A stretch of 64,000 nucleotides of DNA from Streptomyces sp. NBC_01454 (GCF_036227565.1 NZ_CP109460.1:6076001-6140000), one strand, 5' to 3'. Positions 17,299 through 25,626 are shown, counted from the first letter of the stretch. Translations and numbers: made by a program. Notes: generated by a model from the sequence alone, not told the origin.

Positions 17299-20200
17299 AT
17301 GTCCTGGCTGTCCCGCCTCAGCCTCGTACAACGGGGCCTGATAGCGCTGATGTCGATCGTGGCGATCGCCTTTGGCGCCATTGCGATCCCGCAGCTCAAG
17401 CAGCAGCTCCTGCCGTCCATCGAACTCCCGATGGTGTCCGTGCTGGCCCCCTACCAGGGCGCCTCGCCCGATGTCGTCGAGAAGCAGGTGATCGAACCCC
17501 TCGAGGACGGCGTCCAGGGGGTCGACGGCATCAAGTCCGTCACCTCGACGTCGAGCGAGGGCTCGGGCGTCATCATGGCGCAGTTCGACTACGGCAACGA
17601 CTCCAAGCGCCTGGTCGCCGATGTCCAGCAGGCCGTGAACCGCGCCCGCGCCAAACTGCCCAAGGACGTCGACCCGCAGGTGGTGTCCGGCTCGACCGAC
17701 GACATCCCCACCGTGGTCCTCGCCGTCTCCTCCGACTCCAAGGACCAGCAGACGCTGGCCGACCAGCTCAACCGCAGCGTCGTACCGGACCTGAAGAACA
17801 TCGACGGCGTCAGCCAGGTCAGCGTGGACGGTGCCCAGGACCGGATCGTCGCCGTCACCCCCGACGACAAGAAGCTCGCCGCCGCCGGGCTGAGCACCCA
17901 GTCACTGGGCCAGGCGCTGCAGAACGGCGGGACCTCGGTGCCCGCCGGCTCGTTCTCCGAGGACGGCAAGAGCAAGACCGTTCAGGTCGGCGCCGGCTTC
18001 ACCTCCGTCGGGCAGATCAAGGACCTGAAGCTCGCCCCGTCGGCGGGCGGCGGCGCGGGCGGCGGTGCGTCCGCCGGCGGTGACGCGTCCTCGGGCGGTG
18101 CGGCCGCCGGTGGTGCGCCCTCCGCCGGCAGCGGCCCGTCCGCGGGCGGGCGTCCGGGCGCCGCGGTCCGCCTCGGCGATGTCGCCACCGTCAAGGAGGA
18201 GCAGGCCACTCCGACGTCCCTGACCCGCACCGACGGCAAGCCCAGCCTCGCCGTGAACGTGACGATGGACAAGGACGGCAGCGCGGTCGCCATTTCCGAC
18301 GGCGTCAAGGACAAGCTCTCCAAGATCCGTCAGAACCTGGGCAAGGGCACCCACATCACGGTCGCCTCCGACCAGGGGCCGCAGGTCTCCAAGTCGATCG
18401 ACTCGCTGACCACCGAGGGCCTGCTCGGCCTCGCCATGGCGGTCATCGTCATCCTGGTCTTCCTGCTCAGCCTGCGCTCCACACTGGTGACCGCGGTCTC
18501 CATCCCGCTCTCGGTCGTCATCACCCTGATCGTGCTGTGGACCGGTGACCTCTCCCTCAACATGCTCACCCTCGGCGCGCTGACCATCGCGATCGGCCGC
18601 GTCGTCGACGACTCCATCGTCGTCCTGGAGAACATCAAGCGGCACCTGGGCTACGGCGAGGAGCGCCGCGAGGCCATCCTCAACGCCGTCAAGGAGGTCT
18701 CCGGAGCGGTCACGTCCTCCACCCTCACCACGGTCGCGGTCTTCCTCCCGATCGGCGTGGTCGGCGGCATGATCGGCGCGCTGTTCGGCTCCTTCTCGGT
18801 GACGGTGACCGTCGCCCTGCTCTCCTCCCTGATCGTCTCCCTGACCGTCGTCCCGGTGCTGTCCTACTGGTTCCTGCGGGCTCCGCAGATCCCCGAGGGC
18901 ACCACGGTGGACGATCTGCGCCGGGCGGCCGAGGAGAAGGAGGCCAAGAGCCCCCTCCAGCGCTTCTACGTCCCGGTCCTGCGGTTCGCCACCCGCCGCC
19001 GGTTCACCAGTCTGGTCATCGCCGTGGTGGTCCTCCTCGGCACCTTCGCCATGGGCCCCCTGCTCAAGACCAACTTCCTCGACCAGGGCGCCCAGGACAC
19101 CCTCACCCTCAAGCAGGAACTCAAGCCCGGCACCAGCCTGGACGCGGCCGACAAGCAGGCCAAGCGGGTCGAGAAGGTGCTCGCGGCCAACGACGACATC
19201 GCCGACTACCAGGTCACCGTCGGCTCCTCCGGCTTCATGGCGGCCTTCGGCGGCGGCACCGGCGCCAACCAGGCCTCCTACCAGCTCAAGCTGAAGGACT
19301 CCGCGGACTCCGACAAGGTCACCAACGCGCTGCGCGCCGACCTCGACAAGCTCGGCAAGTCCATCGGCGACACCAGCTTCGCCACCGGCGGCGGCTTCGG
19401 CAGCCAGAACCTGAGCGTGGTCGTCAAGGCCGGTGACGCCGATGTCCTGAAGACGGCCGGCGAGCAGGTCCGCAAGACGGTCGCCGGCCTCGACCACGTC
19501 ACCGACGTCCAGAGCGACCTCTCCCAGAGCGTGCCCCGGATCTCCGTGAAGCCCAACGCCAAGGCGGCCGAGGCCGGTTACGACCAGGCCTCGCTCGGCG
19601 CCGCGGTGACCCAGGCGGTCCGCGGCACCACCAGCGGCAAGGCCGTCCTGGGCGACACCGAGCGGGACATCGTCGTCAAGTCGGCCCACCCGGCCACCAC
19701 CGAGGGCGAGCTGAAGAACCTGACCGTCCCGACCCCGTCCGGCCCGGCGAAGCTCAGCAGCCTCGCCACCGTGCAGACGGTCCCCGGTCCGGTCCAGATG
19801 ACCCGGATCGACGGCGCCCGCTCGGCGACCATCACCGCCAAGCCGACCGGCGACAACACCGGCGCGGTCAGCGCCGAGCTGCAGAAGAAGATCGACGCGC
19901 TGAAGCTGCCGGAAGGTGCCACCGCGACCATCGGCGGTGTCTCCCAGGACCAGTCCGACGCGTTCTCCTCGCTCGCCCTGGCGATGCTGGCGGCCATCGC
20001 CATCGTCTTCATGCTCCTGGTGGCCACCTTCCGCTCGATGATCCAGCCGATGATCCTCCTCGTCTCGATCCCCTTCGCGGCGACCGGCGCGATCGGCCTG
20101 CTGGTCGCCACCGGCACCCCGCTGGGCGTCCCGGCGATGATCGGCATGCTGATGCTGATCGGCATCGTGGTCACCAACGCCATCGTGCTGATCGACCTCA

Positions 20201-20550
20201 TCAACCAGTACCGGTCGCAGGGTTACGGGGTCGTCGAAGCGGTCATCGAGGGCGGCCGCCACCGGCTGCGCCCGATCCTGATGACGGCGCTCGCCACGAT
20301 CATGGCGCTGCTCCCGATGGCGCTGTCCATCACGGGCGACGGCGGCTTCATCTCCCAGCCGCTCGCCGTGGTCGTGATCGGCGGTCTGATCACCTCCACC
20401 CTCCTCACCCTCCTCCTCGTCCCGACGCTCTACGCGATGATCGAGCTCCGCAAGGAGCGCCGGGCGACGAAGAAGGCCGCGAAGCGGGGCGGCACCTCCG
20501 GCCCGCAGACCGGGGAGGACGACCGCACCCCGGAGCCGGCGACCGTCTGA
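17299..20550 (+). CDS. RND-family efflux permease (AcrB/HAE1-like)
   Basis: 1083 residues. One N-terminal helix, a large extracytoplasmic domain, then helix groups, repeated in the second half (about 12 helices). The fourth helix carries the paired Asp of the proton path in GRVVDDSIVVLENI. Closer to AcrB/CzcA-type pumps than to MmpL proteins. A Gly/Ala/Ser-rich insert of about 40 residues (18043-18165) lies in the first extracytoplasmic domain. ATG at 17299 has a GAAGAGAG-like ribosome site. No membrane-fusion or outer-membrane partner is nearby. It follows the two-component system by 172 bp. Substrate unknown. Confidence 0.93.
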   Translation: MSWLSRLSLVQRGLIALMSIVAIAFGAIAIPQLKQQLLPSIELPMVSVLAPYQGASPDVVEKQVIEPLEDGVQGVDGIKSVTSTSSEGSGVIMAQFDYGNDSKRLVADVQQAVNRARAKLPKDVDPQVVSGSTDDIPTVVLAVSSDSKDQQTLADQLNRSVVPDLKNIDGVSQVSVDGAQDRIVAVTPDDKKLAAAGLSTQSLGQALQNGGTSVPAGSFSEDGKSKTVQVGAGFTSVGQIKDLKLAPSAGGGAGGGASAGGDASSGGAAAGGAPSAGSGPSAGGRPGAAVRLGDVATVKEEQATPTSLTRTDGKPSLAVNVTMDKDGSAVAISDGVKDKLSKIRQNLGKGTHITVASDQGPQVSKSIDSLTTEGLLGLAMAVIVILVFLLSLRSTLVTAVSIPLSVVITLIVLWTGDLSLNMLTLGALTIAIGRVVDDSIVVLENIKRHLGYGEERREAILNAVKEVSGAVTSSTLTTVAVFLPIGVVGGMIGALFGSFSVTVTVALLSSLIVSLTVVPVLSYWFLRAPQIPEGTTVDDLRRAAEEKEAKSPLQRFYVPVLRFATRRRFTSLVIAVVVLLGTFAMGPLLKTNFLDQGAQDTLTLKQELKPGTSLDAADKQAKRVEKVLAANDDIADYQVTVGSSGFMAAFGGGTGANQASYQLKLKDSADSDKVTNALRADLDKLGKSIGDTSFATGGGFGSQNLSVVVKAGDADVLKTAGEQVRKTVAGLDHVTDVQSDLSQSVPRISVKPNAKAAEAGYDQASLGAAVTQAVRGTTSGKAVLGDTERDIVVKSAHPATTEGELKNLTVPTPSGPAKLSSLATVQTVPGPVQMTRIDGARSATITAKPTGDNTGAVSAELQKKIDALKLPEGATATIGGVSQDQSDAFSSLALAMLAAIAIVFMLLVATFRSMIQPMILLVSIPFAATGAIGLLVATGTPLGVPAMIGMLMLIGIVVTNAIVLIDLINQYRSQGYGVVEAVIEGGRHRLRPILMTALATIMALLPMALSITGDGGFISQPLAVVVIGGLITSTLLTLLLVPTLYAMIELRKERRATKKAAKRGGTSGPQTGEDDRTPEPATV

Positions 20551-20567
20551 CGGTTCCCGGCGCAGAA

Positions 20568-20605
20568 ACGATGCCCCCGCAGGCCGGTGCTTGCGGGGGC
20601 ATCGT
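20568..20605 (+). terminator. terminator after the RND permease
   Basis: Perfect 14-bp stem (20568-20581 with 20592-20605) and 10-base loop, 18 bp after the permease stop. It separates the permease from the small peptide gene. Confidence 0.85.
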
Positions 20606-20670
20606 GCTGGGCATCCCCTGACGGTGGAAGCCCGGCACGGGGGATCCCGCCATCGACGAAGGGGGCACAC

Positions 20671-20781
20671 ATGGGGAAGCACGGTGACGGCAAGGGCGGC
20701 ACGGACGGCGACAAGCAGCAGAGTCCGAAGGAGTCCGACGGCCGGTGGACCAAGCCGGTGACCGACCCGCCGAAGAAGTAG
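20671..20781 (+). CDS. 36-residue Asp-Gly-rich peptide, candidate RiPP precursor (imiditide type)
   Basis: The peptide has no Cys, seven Lys, one Arg and six acidic residues. It has three Asp-Gly steps (Asp6-Gly7, Asp12-Gly13, Asp23-Gly24), the dipeptide most prone to form aspartimide and isoaspartate. ATG at 20671 has AAGGGGG five bases upstream. The next gene, a PIMT-like methyltransferase, starts 10 bp after its stop. In imiditides, as I recall, a PIMT homologue acts on a small, charged precursor encoded beside it to make an aspartimide. By that analogy Asp23 (SDGRW) or another Asp-Gly is the likely target. Nothing else about the peptide is recognised. Confidence 0.7.
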   Translation: MGKHGDGKGGTDGDKQQSPKESDGRWTKPVTDPPKK

Positions 20782-20791
20782 GGGGCGCGCC

Positions 20792-21877
20792 ATGTCCTCG
20801 CCGGACCGGCTGGTGGAAATCCTGCGCAACAAGGGCGCGTTGACGCCCCAGTGGGCCCCGTCCGTCGCCGCGGTCGACCGGGCGCACTTCGTCCCGGACA
20901 CCTTCGAGGTGGGGGAGCGCACGGTCTCCCGCTCCGCGGACGAGGAGGAGTGGCGGCGGATGGTCTACGCCGACCTGCCCCTCGTCACCCAGCACAACGA
21001 CGGCCGGGCCGCCTCCGGTCAGGTCCCCGTCCCGACCTGCTCGACGTCCATGCCCTCCCTGATGCTCGACATGGCCTCGGTCGTCCGGGACGGCGACGCG
21101 GTACTGGAGATCGGCACCGGCACCGGCTACCACGCCGCCTGGCTGGCCCACCGGCTCGGCGAGGACCGCACCACCACCATCGAGACCGACAAGGCCCTGC
21201 ACGACCTCGCCCGCGACAACCTCGCCCGGGCCGGTCTGCGTCCCCATATGGAGTGCGGCGACGGTCTGGCCGGCGTCCCCGGGCGCGCGCCCTTCGACCG
21301 CACCATCGCCACCTGCACGGTGCGCGACATCCCCTACGCCTGGGTGGCACAGACCGCGCCGGGCGGCACGATCCTCACCCCGTGGGGCTCCTCGTTCCAC
21401 TCCTTCTCGTTCGCGACCCTGACCGTCCGCGACGGGCGGGCCACCGGCCGCTTCATCGGCCGCCCGGCCTTCATGTGGGCCCGTCAGCAGCGCCGCTCCT
21501 ACGGCAGGATCAGGGACTGGTACCACGGAGAGGAGGGCGAGCGCGCGACGACGACCGTCGACCCTCGGATCCTGGAGGACGACCTGCACGCCCGCTTCGC
21601 CGTCGGACTGCGGGTGCGCGACGCCTGGCCGCTGCTGTGCCCCGCCGACGACGGCAGCGACGAGGCCACCTACTGGCTCTTCGACGACGCCCGCACCTCC
21701 TGGGCGACCGTCGAATACGTACCCGGCCGCGACACCTACGAGACCGAACAGCACGGCCCCCGCCGCCTGTGGGACGAGGTGGAAGCCGCCTACCGCGCCT
21801 GGACCGCCCAGGGCAGCCCGCCCCGCCACCACTACCGCATCACGGTCACCCCCGAGGGGCAGCGCGTGTCGCTGTGA
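20792..21877 (+). CDS. protein-L-isoaspartate methyltransferase-like enzyme (RiPP-associated type)
   Basis: 361 residues, much longer than the about 210-230 of repair PIMTs. The Rossmann core has motif I VLEIGTGTGYHAAWL (104-118) and APFDRTIATCTVRDIP later. The active-site loop, ISxPH in repair enzymes, reads VPVPTCSTSMPSLM (78-91). A C-terminal domain (about 215-361) carries YWLFDD, SWATVEY and GPRRLWDEVEAAYRAW, which I recall from methyltransferases tied to lanthipeptides, graspetides and imiditides. ATG at 20792 has GGGGG upstream. It follows the Asp-Gly peptide by 10 bp, and a 16-bp terminator ends the unit. Likely methylates Asp to start aspartimide formation; a repair role is less likely. 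Confidence 0.88.
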   Translation: MSSPDRLVEILRNKGALTPQWAPSVAAVDRAHFVPDTFEVGERTVSRSADEEEWRRMVYADLPLVTQHNDGRAASGQVPVPTCSTSMPSLMLDMASVVRDGDAVLEIGTGTGYHAAWLAHRLGEDRTTTIETDKALHDLARDNLARAGLRPHMECGDGLAGVPGRAPFDRTIATCTVRDIPYAWVAQTAPGGTILTPWGSSFHSFSFATLTVRDGRATGRFIGRPAFMWARQQRRSYGRIRDWYHGEEGERATTTVDPRILEDDLHARFAVGLRVRDAWPLLCPADDGSDEATYWLFDDARTSWATVEYVPGRDTYETEQHGPRRLWDEVEAAYRAWTAQGSPPRHHYRITVTPEGQRVSL

Positions 21878-21878
21878 C

Positions 21879-21917
21879 GCACGGCTCGTCCCGGCGGTGC
21901 GCCGGGACGAGCCGTGC
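21879..21917. terminator. bidirectional terminator after the methyltransferase
   Basis: Perfect 16-bp stem (21879-21894 with 21902-21917), 7-base loop; 8 bp from the stop of the convergent DUF397 gene. Confidence 0.88.
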
Positions 21918-21925
21918 GGGTGTGC

Positions 21926-22111
21926 CTAGCCCAGCTCCTTGAGCGAGTCCACGAACATGGTCCAGGCGGCGGCCGGGACGAGGAGGGCCGGGCCGTGGGG
22001 GTTCTTGCTGTCGCGGACGGGGACGAGGCCGGGGAAGCCGTCGGCGACCTCGACGCAGCTGCCCCCGTTGGTGTTGCTGTAGCTGCTCTTGCGCCAGCGA
22101 GCCGCGCTCAA
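21926..22111 (-). CDS. DUF397 protein, copy 1 (ancestral start lost by nonsense codon)
   Basis: DUF397 proteins are small partners of Scr1-type regulators. The reading frame from TTG 22111 encodes 61 residues, about 85% like copy 2 (KSSYSNTNGGSCVEVADGFPGLVPVRDSK). The expected start, ATG 22129 with GGAGG upstream, is followed at once by an in-frame TGA (22126-22124) where copy 2 has CGA. Translation would have to begin at TTG 22111, which has no good ribosome site, or restart after the start-stop pair. The body has no other damage. It may be weakly expressed or on the way to a pseudogene. Confidence 0.6.
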   Translation of the reverse strand: MSAARWRKSSYSNTNGGSCVEVADGFPGLVPVRDSKNPHGPALLVPAAAWTMFVDSLKELG

Positions 22112-22176
22112 CTCGATTGTGTGTCACATGGTTTGTGGTCCTCCATAGCGTTTCGGAACAGGTCCGCCGCTTCCTC
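22108..22176 (-). pseudogene. C-terminal remnant of a duplicated Scr1-type regulator gene
   Basis: 22 codons plus stop encode EEAADLFRNAMEDHKPCDTQSS, matching the end of the intact regulator (TESANLIRKAMEDHRPCDTPQST). It lies directly before DUF397 copy 1, in the same overlapping arrangement as the intact pair. It shows that a regulator-tail plus DUF397 unit was duplicated in tandem and only the tail of the regulator was kept. No start codon or upstream body remains. Confidence 0.8.
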
Positions 22177-22209
22177 GTGAGGTGCCCGTGCCGCCGTGAT
22201 GCGGCCCCT

Positions 22210-22416
22210 CTAGCTCCGGCCCTTGAGGGAGTCCACGAACGTGGTCCAGGCGGCGGCCGGGACGAGGAGGGCCGGGCCGTGGGGGTTCTTGCTGTCGCGG
22301 ACGGGGACGAGGCCGGGGTAGTCGTCGGCGACCTCGACGCATTCACCGCCGTTGGAGTTGCTGTAGCTGCTCCTGCGCCACTGGGCGCCGCTCAGGTTGA
22401 CTGGGGCGTGTCGCAT
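22210..22416 (-). CDS. DUF397 protein, copy 2 (intact)
   Basis: 68 residues with the DUF397 pattern (WRRSSYSNSNGGECVEVADDYPGLVPVRDSK, AWTTFVDSLK). ATG at 22416 has GGAGG ten bases upstream. Its first 25 bp overlap the end of the regulator gene, so the two are coupled. In Streptomyces, Scr1/DUF397-type pairs affect secondary metabolism when overexpressed (Scr1/Scr2 in S. coelicolor); the molecular role is unclear. Confidence 0.88.
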   Translation of the reverse strand: MRHAPVNLSGAQWRRSSYSNSNGGECVEVADDYPGLVPVRDSKNPHGPALLVPAAAWTTFVDSLKGRS

Positions 22417-23240
22417 GGCCTGTGGTCCTCCATTGCCTTCCGAATCAGGTTCGCCGACTCCGTGAGAGAGAGGGCGTTCGCGCGCAGTACCTCGTACTGC
22501 CGCTGCCACTTGCTCACGATATCGGGGGCCTCGTACAAGTGACCGGCCTCAATACCTTCTTCGTAAGCCACCGTTGACCCGTCGGGCTGGGACAGCAGGG
22601 TCAGGGCGCCACCCATCAGCGCATGCAGCCCGAGCCGGAACGGAACCACCTGAATCTTGCAGTAGGGCGTATCCACCTGTGCCAGCAATGAGGCCAACTG
22701 CTCGTACATCGCTGATTCGCCGTCCAACTCCCTGCAGAGCACGGCTTCGTCGAGGATCGCCCAGCGGTAGGGCGGTGCCTGCGACCGTTGCCGTTCCTGA
22801 CGCGACATGCGGGCGTCGACCCGTTGCTCGACCTCTTCCGGGGACAGACTTTCCTGGCGGCTCAGGAAGGTCTGCGCGTACGTCCTGGTCTGCAGCAGGC
22901 CGGGTACCACCTGGCCTCCGTACTGCTCGATGACCGCGGCCTGTGCCTCGAAGTCCATATAGCGCCGGTACTGATCCGGATGCGCCTCCCGCCTGGCCAG
23001 TTGGTACAAGCCGTGGAAGTACGTCTCCGTGCCGAAGGCCGCGTCGAGCGCGGAGGGGAGTTCCGGCGGGGGCATCAACTCCGCCGTTTCCACGCGCGCC
23101 AGCGTGCTCTTGCTGAAGTTGACGATGGCCGCCAGCTGCATCAGCGACAGCTGTGCGCGCTCACGGTGGCGGCGCTGTTCGGATCCGAAGTAGTGGCGGG
23201 CGGACAGGTACGGGGTCAGTTCCTTCGAGGTGAACTTCAT
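22392..23240 (-). CDS. Scr1-family XRE transcriptional regulator (DUF5753)
   Basis: 282 residues. An N-terminal XRE helix-turn-helix (about 15-70, LSLMQLAAIVNFSKSTLARVE) is followed by the DUF5753 domain (about 90-270, QYGGQVVPGLLQTRTYAQTFL; ILDEAVLCRELDG). The ATG at 23240 is preferred; a GTG at 23273 would add 11 residues but has no ribosome site. It overlaps DUF397 copy 2. A tail remnant of a second copy lies downstream. Divergent from the Cys-rich gene at 23369. Confidence 0.9.
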   Translation of the reverse strand: MKFTSKELTPYLSARHYFGSEQRRHRERAQLSLMQLAAIVNFSKSTLARVETAELMPPPELPSALDAAFGTETYFHGLYQLARREAHPDQYRRYMDFEAQAAVIEQYGGQVVPGLLQTRTYAQTFLSRQESLSPEEVEQRVDARMSRQERQRSQAPPYRWAILDEAVLCRELDGESAMYEQLASLLAQVDTPYCKIQVVPFRLGLHALMGGALTLLSQPDGSTVAYEEGIEAGHLYEAPDIVSKWQRQYEVLRANALSLTESANLIRKAMEDHRPCDTPQST

Positions 23241-23368
23241 CTGCGTCAGCTCTCGGTCGTCCCAGCTCAACACATGTACGGAACAAGGGTGTTGCGGCCA
23301 TGTCCTCCAGGGTGGCCGCGGCGATACACACGGTAAGCAGACGGATCGACATCAAGAAAGCGGGCCAT

Positions 23369-23728
23369 ATGTTCGAGAGTTCGCCGCCGCGGTTGCTTCC
23401 CTGGACCAGGTCGGACGGGGCGCCGTGCTATCTGAGCACCGACGATCCCCACAGCCGGCTGTCCCAGCTCGCCGACGATGTCGAGGACGAGGTGCTCACG
23501 GCCGCCGGAACCGTGCTGGCCGAGGCCGAGCTGCTGTTCGCCGCGCCGGGCCCGGATCCCCAAGAGCTGCGCCGCACCGCGGCCGTGCTCCACGGGGCAC
23601 TGCGGGATGTCTTACGGATCGCCGACAGCCGGGGCGACCGGCTGCCGGAGCCGTGCGATCACGGCGAGACCAGGCTCTGCGAGGGGCGGACCTGCTGCCG
23701 CGCCTGCCGTCAGCAGATCTATCTCTAG
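23369..23728 (+). CDS. unrecognised protein with a C-terminal Cys cluster
   Basis: 119 residues. A helical, acidic middle (about 30-90) is followed by a cluster Cys96, Cys104, Cys109, Cys110, Cys113 with His98, which could bind zinc. Not recognised. ATG at 23369 is chosen; a GTG or other start up to 23300 is possible. It is divergent from the Scr1-type regulator, so it may be its target or partner; this is only positional. Confidence 0.65.
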   Translation: MFESSPPRLLPWTRSDGAPCYLSTDDPHSRLSQLADDVEDEVLTAAGTVLAEAELLFAAPGPDPQELRRTAAVLHGALRDVLRIADSRGDRLPEPCDHGETRLCEGRTCCRACRQQIYL

Positions 23729-23868
23729 ACCGAAGCGCGACGCCGACGCCCGGCCCGCCCTGCCCGCCGTCCGGGCGGCATACGCGTTCGGGGGTGCACC
23801 TCTCGCCGATCGCGGGGAGCGATGGTTTGGTGGCTGATGGTTGCCGAACCGACGAAAGGTGAGCGAGC

Positions 23869-24381
23869 GTGCCGCACGCCCCGGCCCGCAGGGCCGTCCC
23901 CGTCACCGCTGCCGCGCTGCTGCTCCCGCTGGCTCTCTCGGCCGCCGCGCCCGCCGGCGCCGACACCTCCACCGCCGCCGTTCGCGTGGCGGTCACCGGC
24001 GGGTCGTACACCGCCAGTGTGGGACTGGTCCGGACCGGCCCGCGCTCCCTGTTCGGCGGCCTCTACTGCGCGGCCGACGGCGTCAGCCCCACGCCCCTGA
24101 CCGCCCTGGTCGACGCCGACCGCATCTACGGCCTCGGCGGGGTACGGGCGAGCTGGGACACCGCCACCCAGGACTACGTGGTCACCGAGATCCACGGCGA
24201 CGTCGCGGACAGCACCAAGAAGTGGAACGCGTACGTGAACGAGAAGAAGATCACGACGGGGCCCTGCCACACCGCGATCAAGGGCGGCGACAAGGTCCGC
24301 TGGACCCTGGAGGCCGTCTCCGGCGCCGCGTCCGGGACCGGTACGGCCGAGCGGCCGCCGCGCCGGCGCCGGGAGCGCTGA
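23869..24381 (+). CDS. secreted protein, DUF4430/transcobalamin-C-terminal-like
   Basis: 170 residues. A clear Sec signal peptide (Ala/Leu core about 13-28, cleavage near AGADT at about 31-32). The mature part has two Cys (67 and 133), which could form a disulfide. The region GVRASWDTATQDYVVTEIHG and KWNAYVNEKKITTGP...GGDKVRW resembles the DUF4430 fold (transcobalamin-like). GTG at 23869 has AAAGGTGAG upstream. A basic tail ends the protein. Ligand and role unknown. Confidence 0.7.
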   Translation: MPHAPARRAVPVTAAALLLPLALSAAAPAGADTSTAAVRVAVTGGSYTASVGLVRTGPRSLFGGLYCAADGVSPTPLTALVDADRIYGLGGVRASWDTATQDYVVTEIHGDVADSTKKWNAYVNEKKITTGPCHTAIKGGDKVRWTLEAVSGAASGTGTAERPPRRRRER

Positions 24382-24417
24382 GCGGCCGCCCCGCCCGCGG
24401 GGGAGAGGTGGCCGCTC
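24380..24417. terminator. bidirectional terminator
   Basis: 8-bp outer stem (24380-24387 with 24410-24417) with an inner G/C stem, between the convergent secreted-protein gene and nadA. Confidence 0.65.
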
Positions 24418-24435
24418 CATCGTCGTCCGCGGCCG

Positions 24436-25626
24436 CTACGGCAGCGCCAGCATCCGCTCCAGCGCCAGCTTCGCGAAGCCGGCGGTCTCCTTGTCGACCT
24501 CGATGCGGTTGACGACCTTCCCGGCGGCGAGCGACTCCAGCGTCCACACCAGGTGCGGGAGGTCGATGCGGTTCATCGTCGAGCAGAAGCAGACCGTCTT
24601 GTCGAGGAAGACGATCTCCTTGTCCTCCGCGGCGAAGCGGTTGGCCAGCCGGCGGACGAGGTTCAGCTCGGTGCCGATGGCCCACTTCGAGCCGCGCGGG
24701 GCGGCCTCCAGGGCCTTGATGATGTACTCCGTCGAACCGACCTGGTCCGCGGCCGCCACGACCTCGTGCTTGCACTCGGGGTGGACCAGGACGTGCACGC
24801 CGGGGATGCGCGCGCGGACGTCGTTCACCGAGTCCAGCGAGAACCGGCCGTGCACCGAGCAGTGCCCGCGCCACAGGATCATCTTCGCGGCCCGCAGCTG
24901 CTCGACGGTCAGGCCGCCGTTCGGCTTGTGCGGGTTGTAGACCACGCAGTCGTCCAGGGACATGCCCATGTCGCGGACGGCGGTGTTGCGGCCCAGGTGC
25001 TGGTCCGGCAGGAAGAGGACCTTGCTCGTCGCGGGGTCACCCTGCTCGAAGGCCCAGTCCAGCGCGCGCTTGGCGTTGGACGACGTGCAGATCGTGCCGC
25101 CGTGCTTGCCGGTGAAGGCCTTGATGTCGGCCGAGGAGTTCATGTACGAGACGGGCACGACCTGCTCGGCGATGCCGGCCTCGGTGAGGACGTCCCAGCA
25201 CTCGGCGACCTGCTCGGCCGTGGCCATGTCGGCCATCGAGCAGCCGGCGGCCAGGTCGGGCAGGATGACCTGCTGCTCGTCGCCGGTGAGGATGTCGGCC
25301 GACTCCGCCATGAAGTGCACACCGCAAAAGACGATGTACTCGGCGTCCGGCCGGGCGGCGGCGTCCCGCGCGAGCTTGAAGGAGTCGCCGGTGACATCGG
25401 CGAACTCGATGACCTCGTCGCGCTGGTAGTGGTGCCCGAGGACGAAGACCTTGTCCCCGAGCTTCGCCTTGGCCGCGCGGGCGCGCTCGACGAGGTCGGG
25501 GTCCGACGGCGCCGGCAGATCGCCGGGGCACTCCACGCCGCGCTCGCTCTTCGGGTCGGCCTCGCGGCCGAGGAGGAGCAGCGCCAGCGGGGTCGGCTGG
25601 ACGTCCAGGGGCTGGGCGGTGGTCAC
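24436..25626 (-). CDS. nadA: quinolinate synthase A
   Basis: Condenses iminoaspartate and dihydroxyacetone phosphate to quinolinate, the first committed NAD step. 396 residues. The [4Fe-4S] ligands are expected in FCGVHFMAESADI, around the middle TSSNA region and in the C-terminal CFCSTMNR. GHHYQRDEV and HPECKHEVV are also typical. The GTG at 25626 is preferred because AGAGGG lies 8 bases upstream; a GTG at 25635 has no room for a ribosome site. No nadB or nadC is adjacent. Divergent from erpA, which encodes an Fe-S carrier. Confidence 0.96.
   Translation of the reverse strand: MTTAQPLDVQPTPLALLLLGREADPKSERGVECPGDLPAPSDPDLVERARAAKAKLGDKVFVLGHHYQRDEVIEFADVTGDSFKLARDAAARPDAEYIVFCGVHFMAESADILTGDEQQVILPDLAAGCSMADMATAEQVAECWDVLTEAGIAEQVVPVSYMNSSADIKAFTGKHGGTICTSSNAKRALDWAFEQGDPATSKVLFLPDQHLGRNTAVRDMGMSLDDCVVYNPHKPNGGLTVEQLRAAKMILWRGHCSVHGRFSLDSVNDVRARIPGVHVLVHPECKHEVVAAADQVGSTEYIIKALEAAPRGSKWAIGTELNLVRRLANRFAAEDKEIVFLDKTVCFCSTMNRIDLPHLVWTLESLAAGKVVNRIEVDKETAGFAKLALERMLALP

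Noticed and set aside
20671..20781. The small peptide as a lanthipeptide or graspetide precursor
   Set aside because: It has no Cys, and no LanM or ATP-grasp gene lies nearby.
22392..23728. The Scr1/DUF397 pair as a toxin-antitoxin system
   Set aside because: Neither protein shows a toxin fold or motif; the pair is a known regulator type in Streptomyces.
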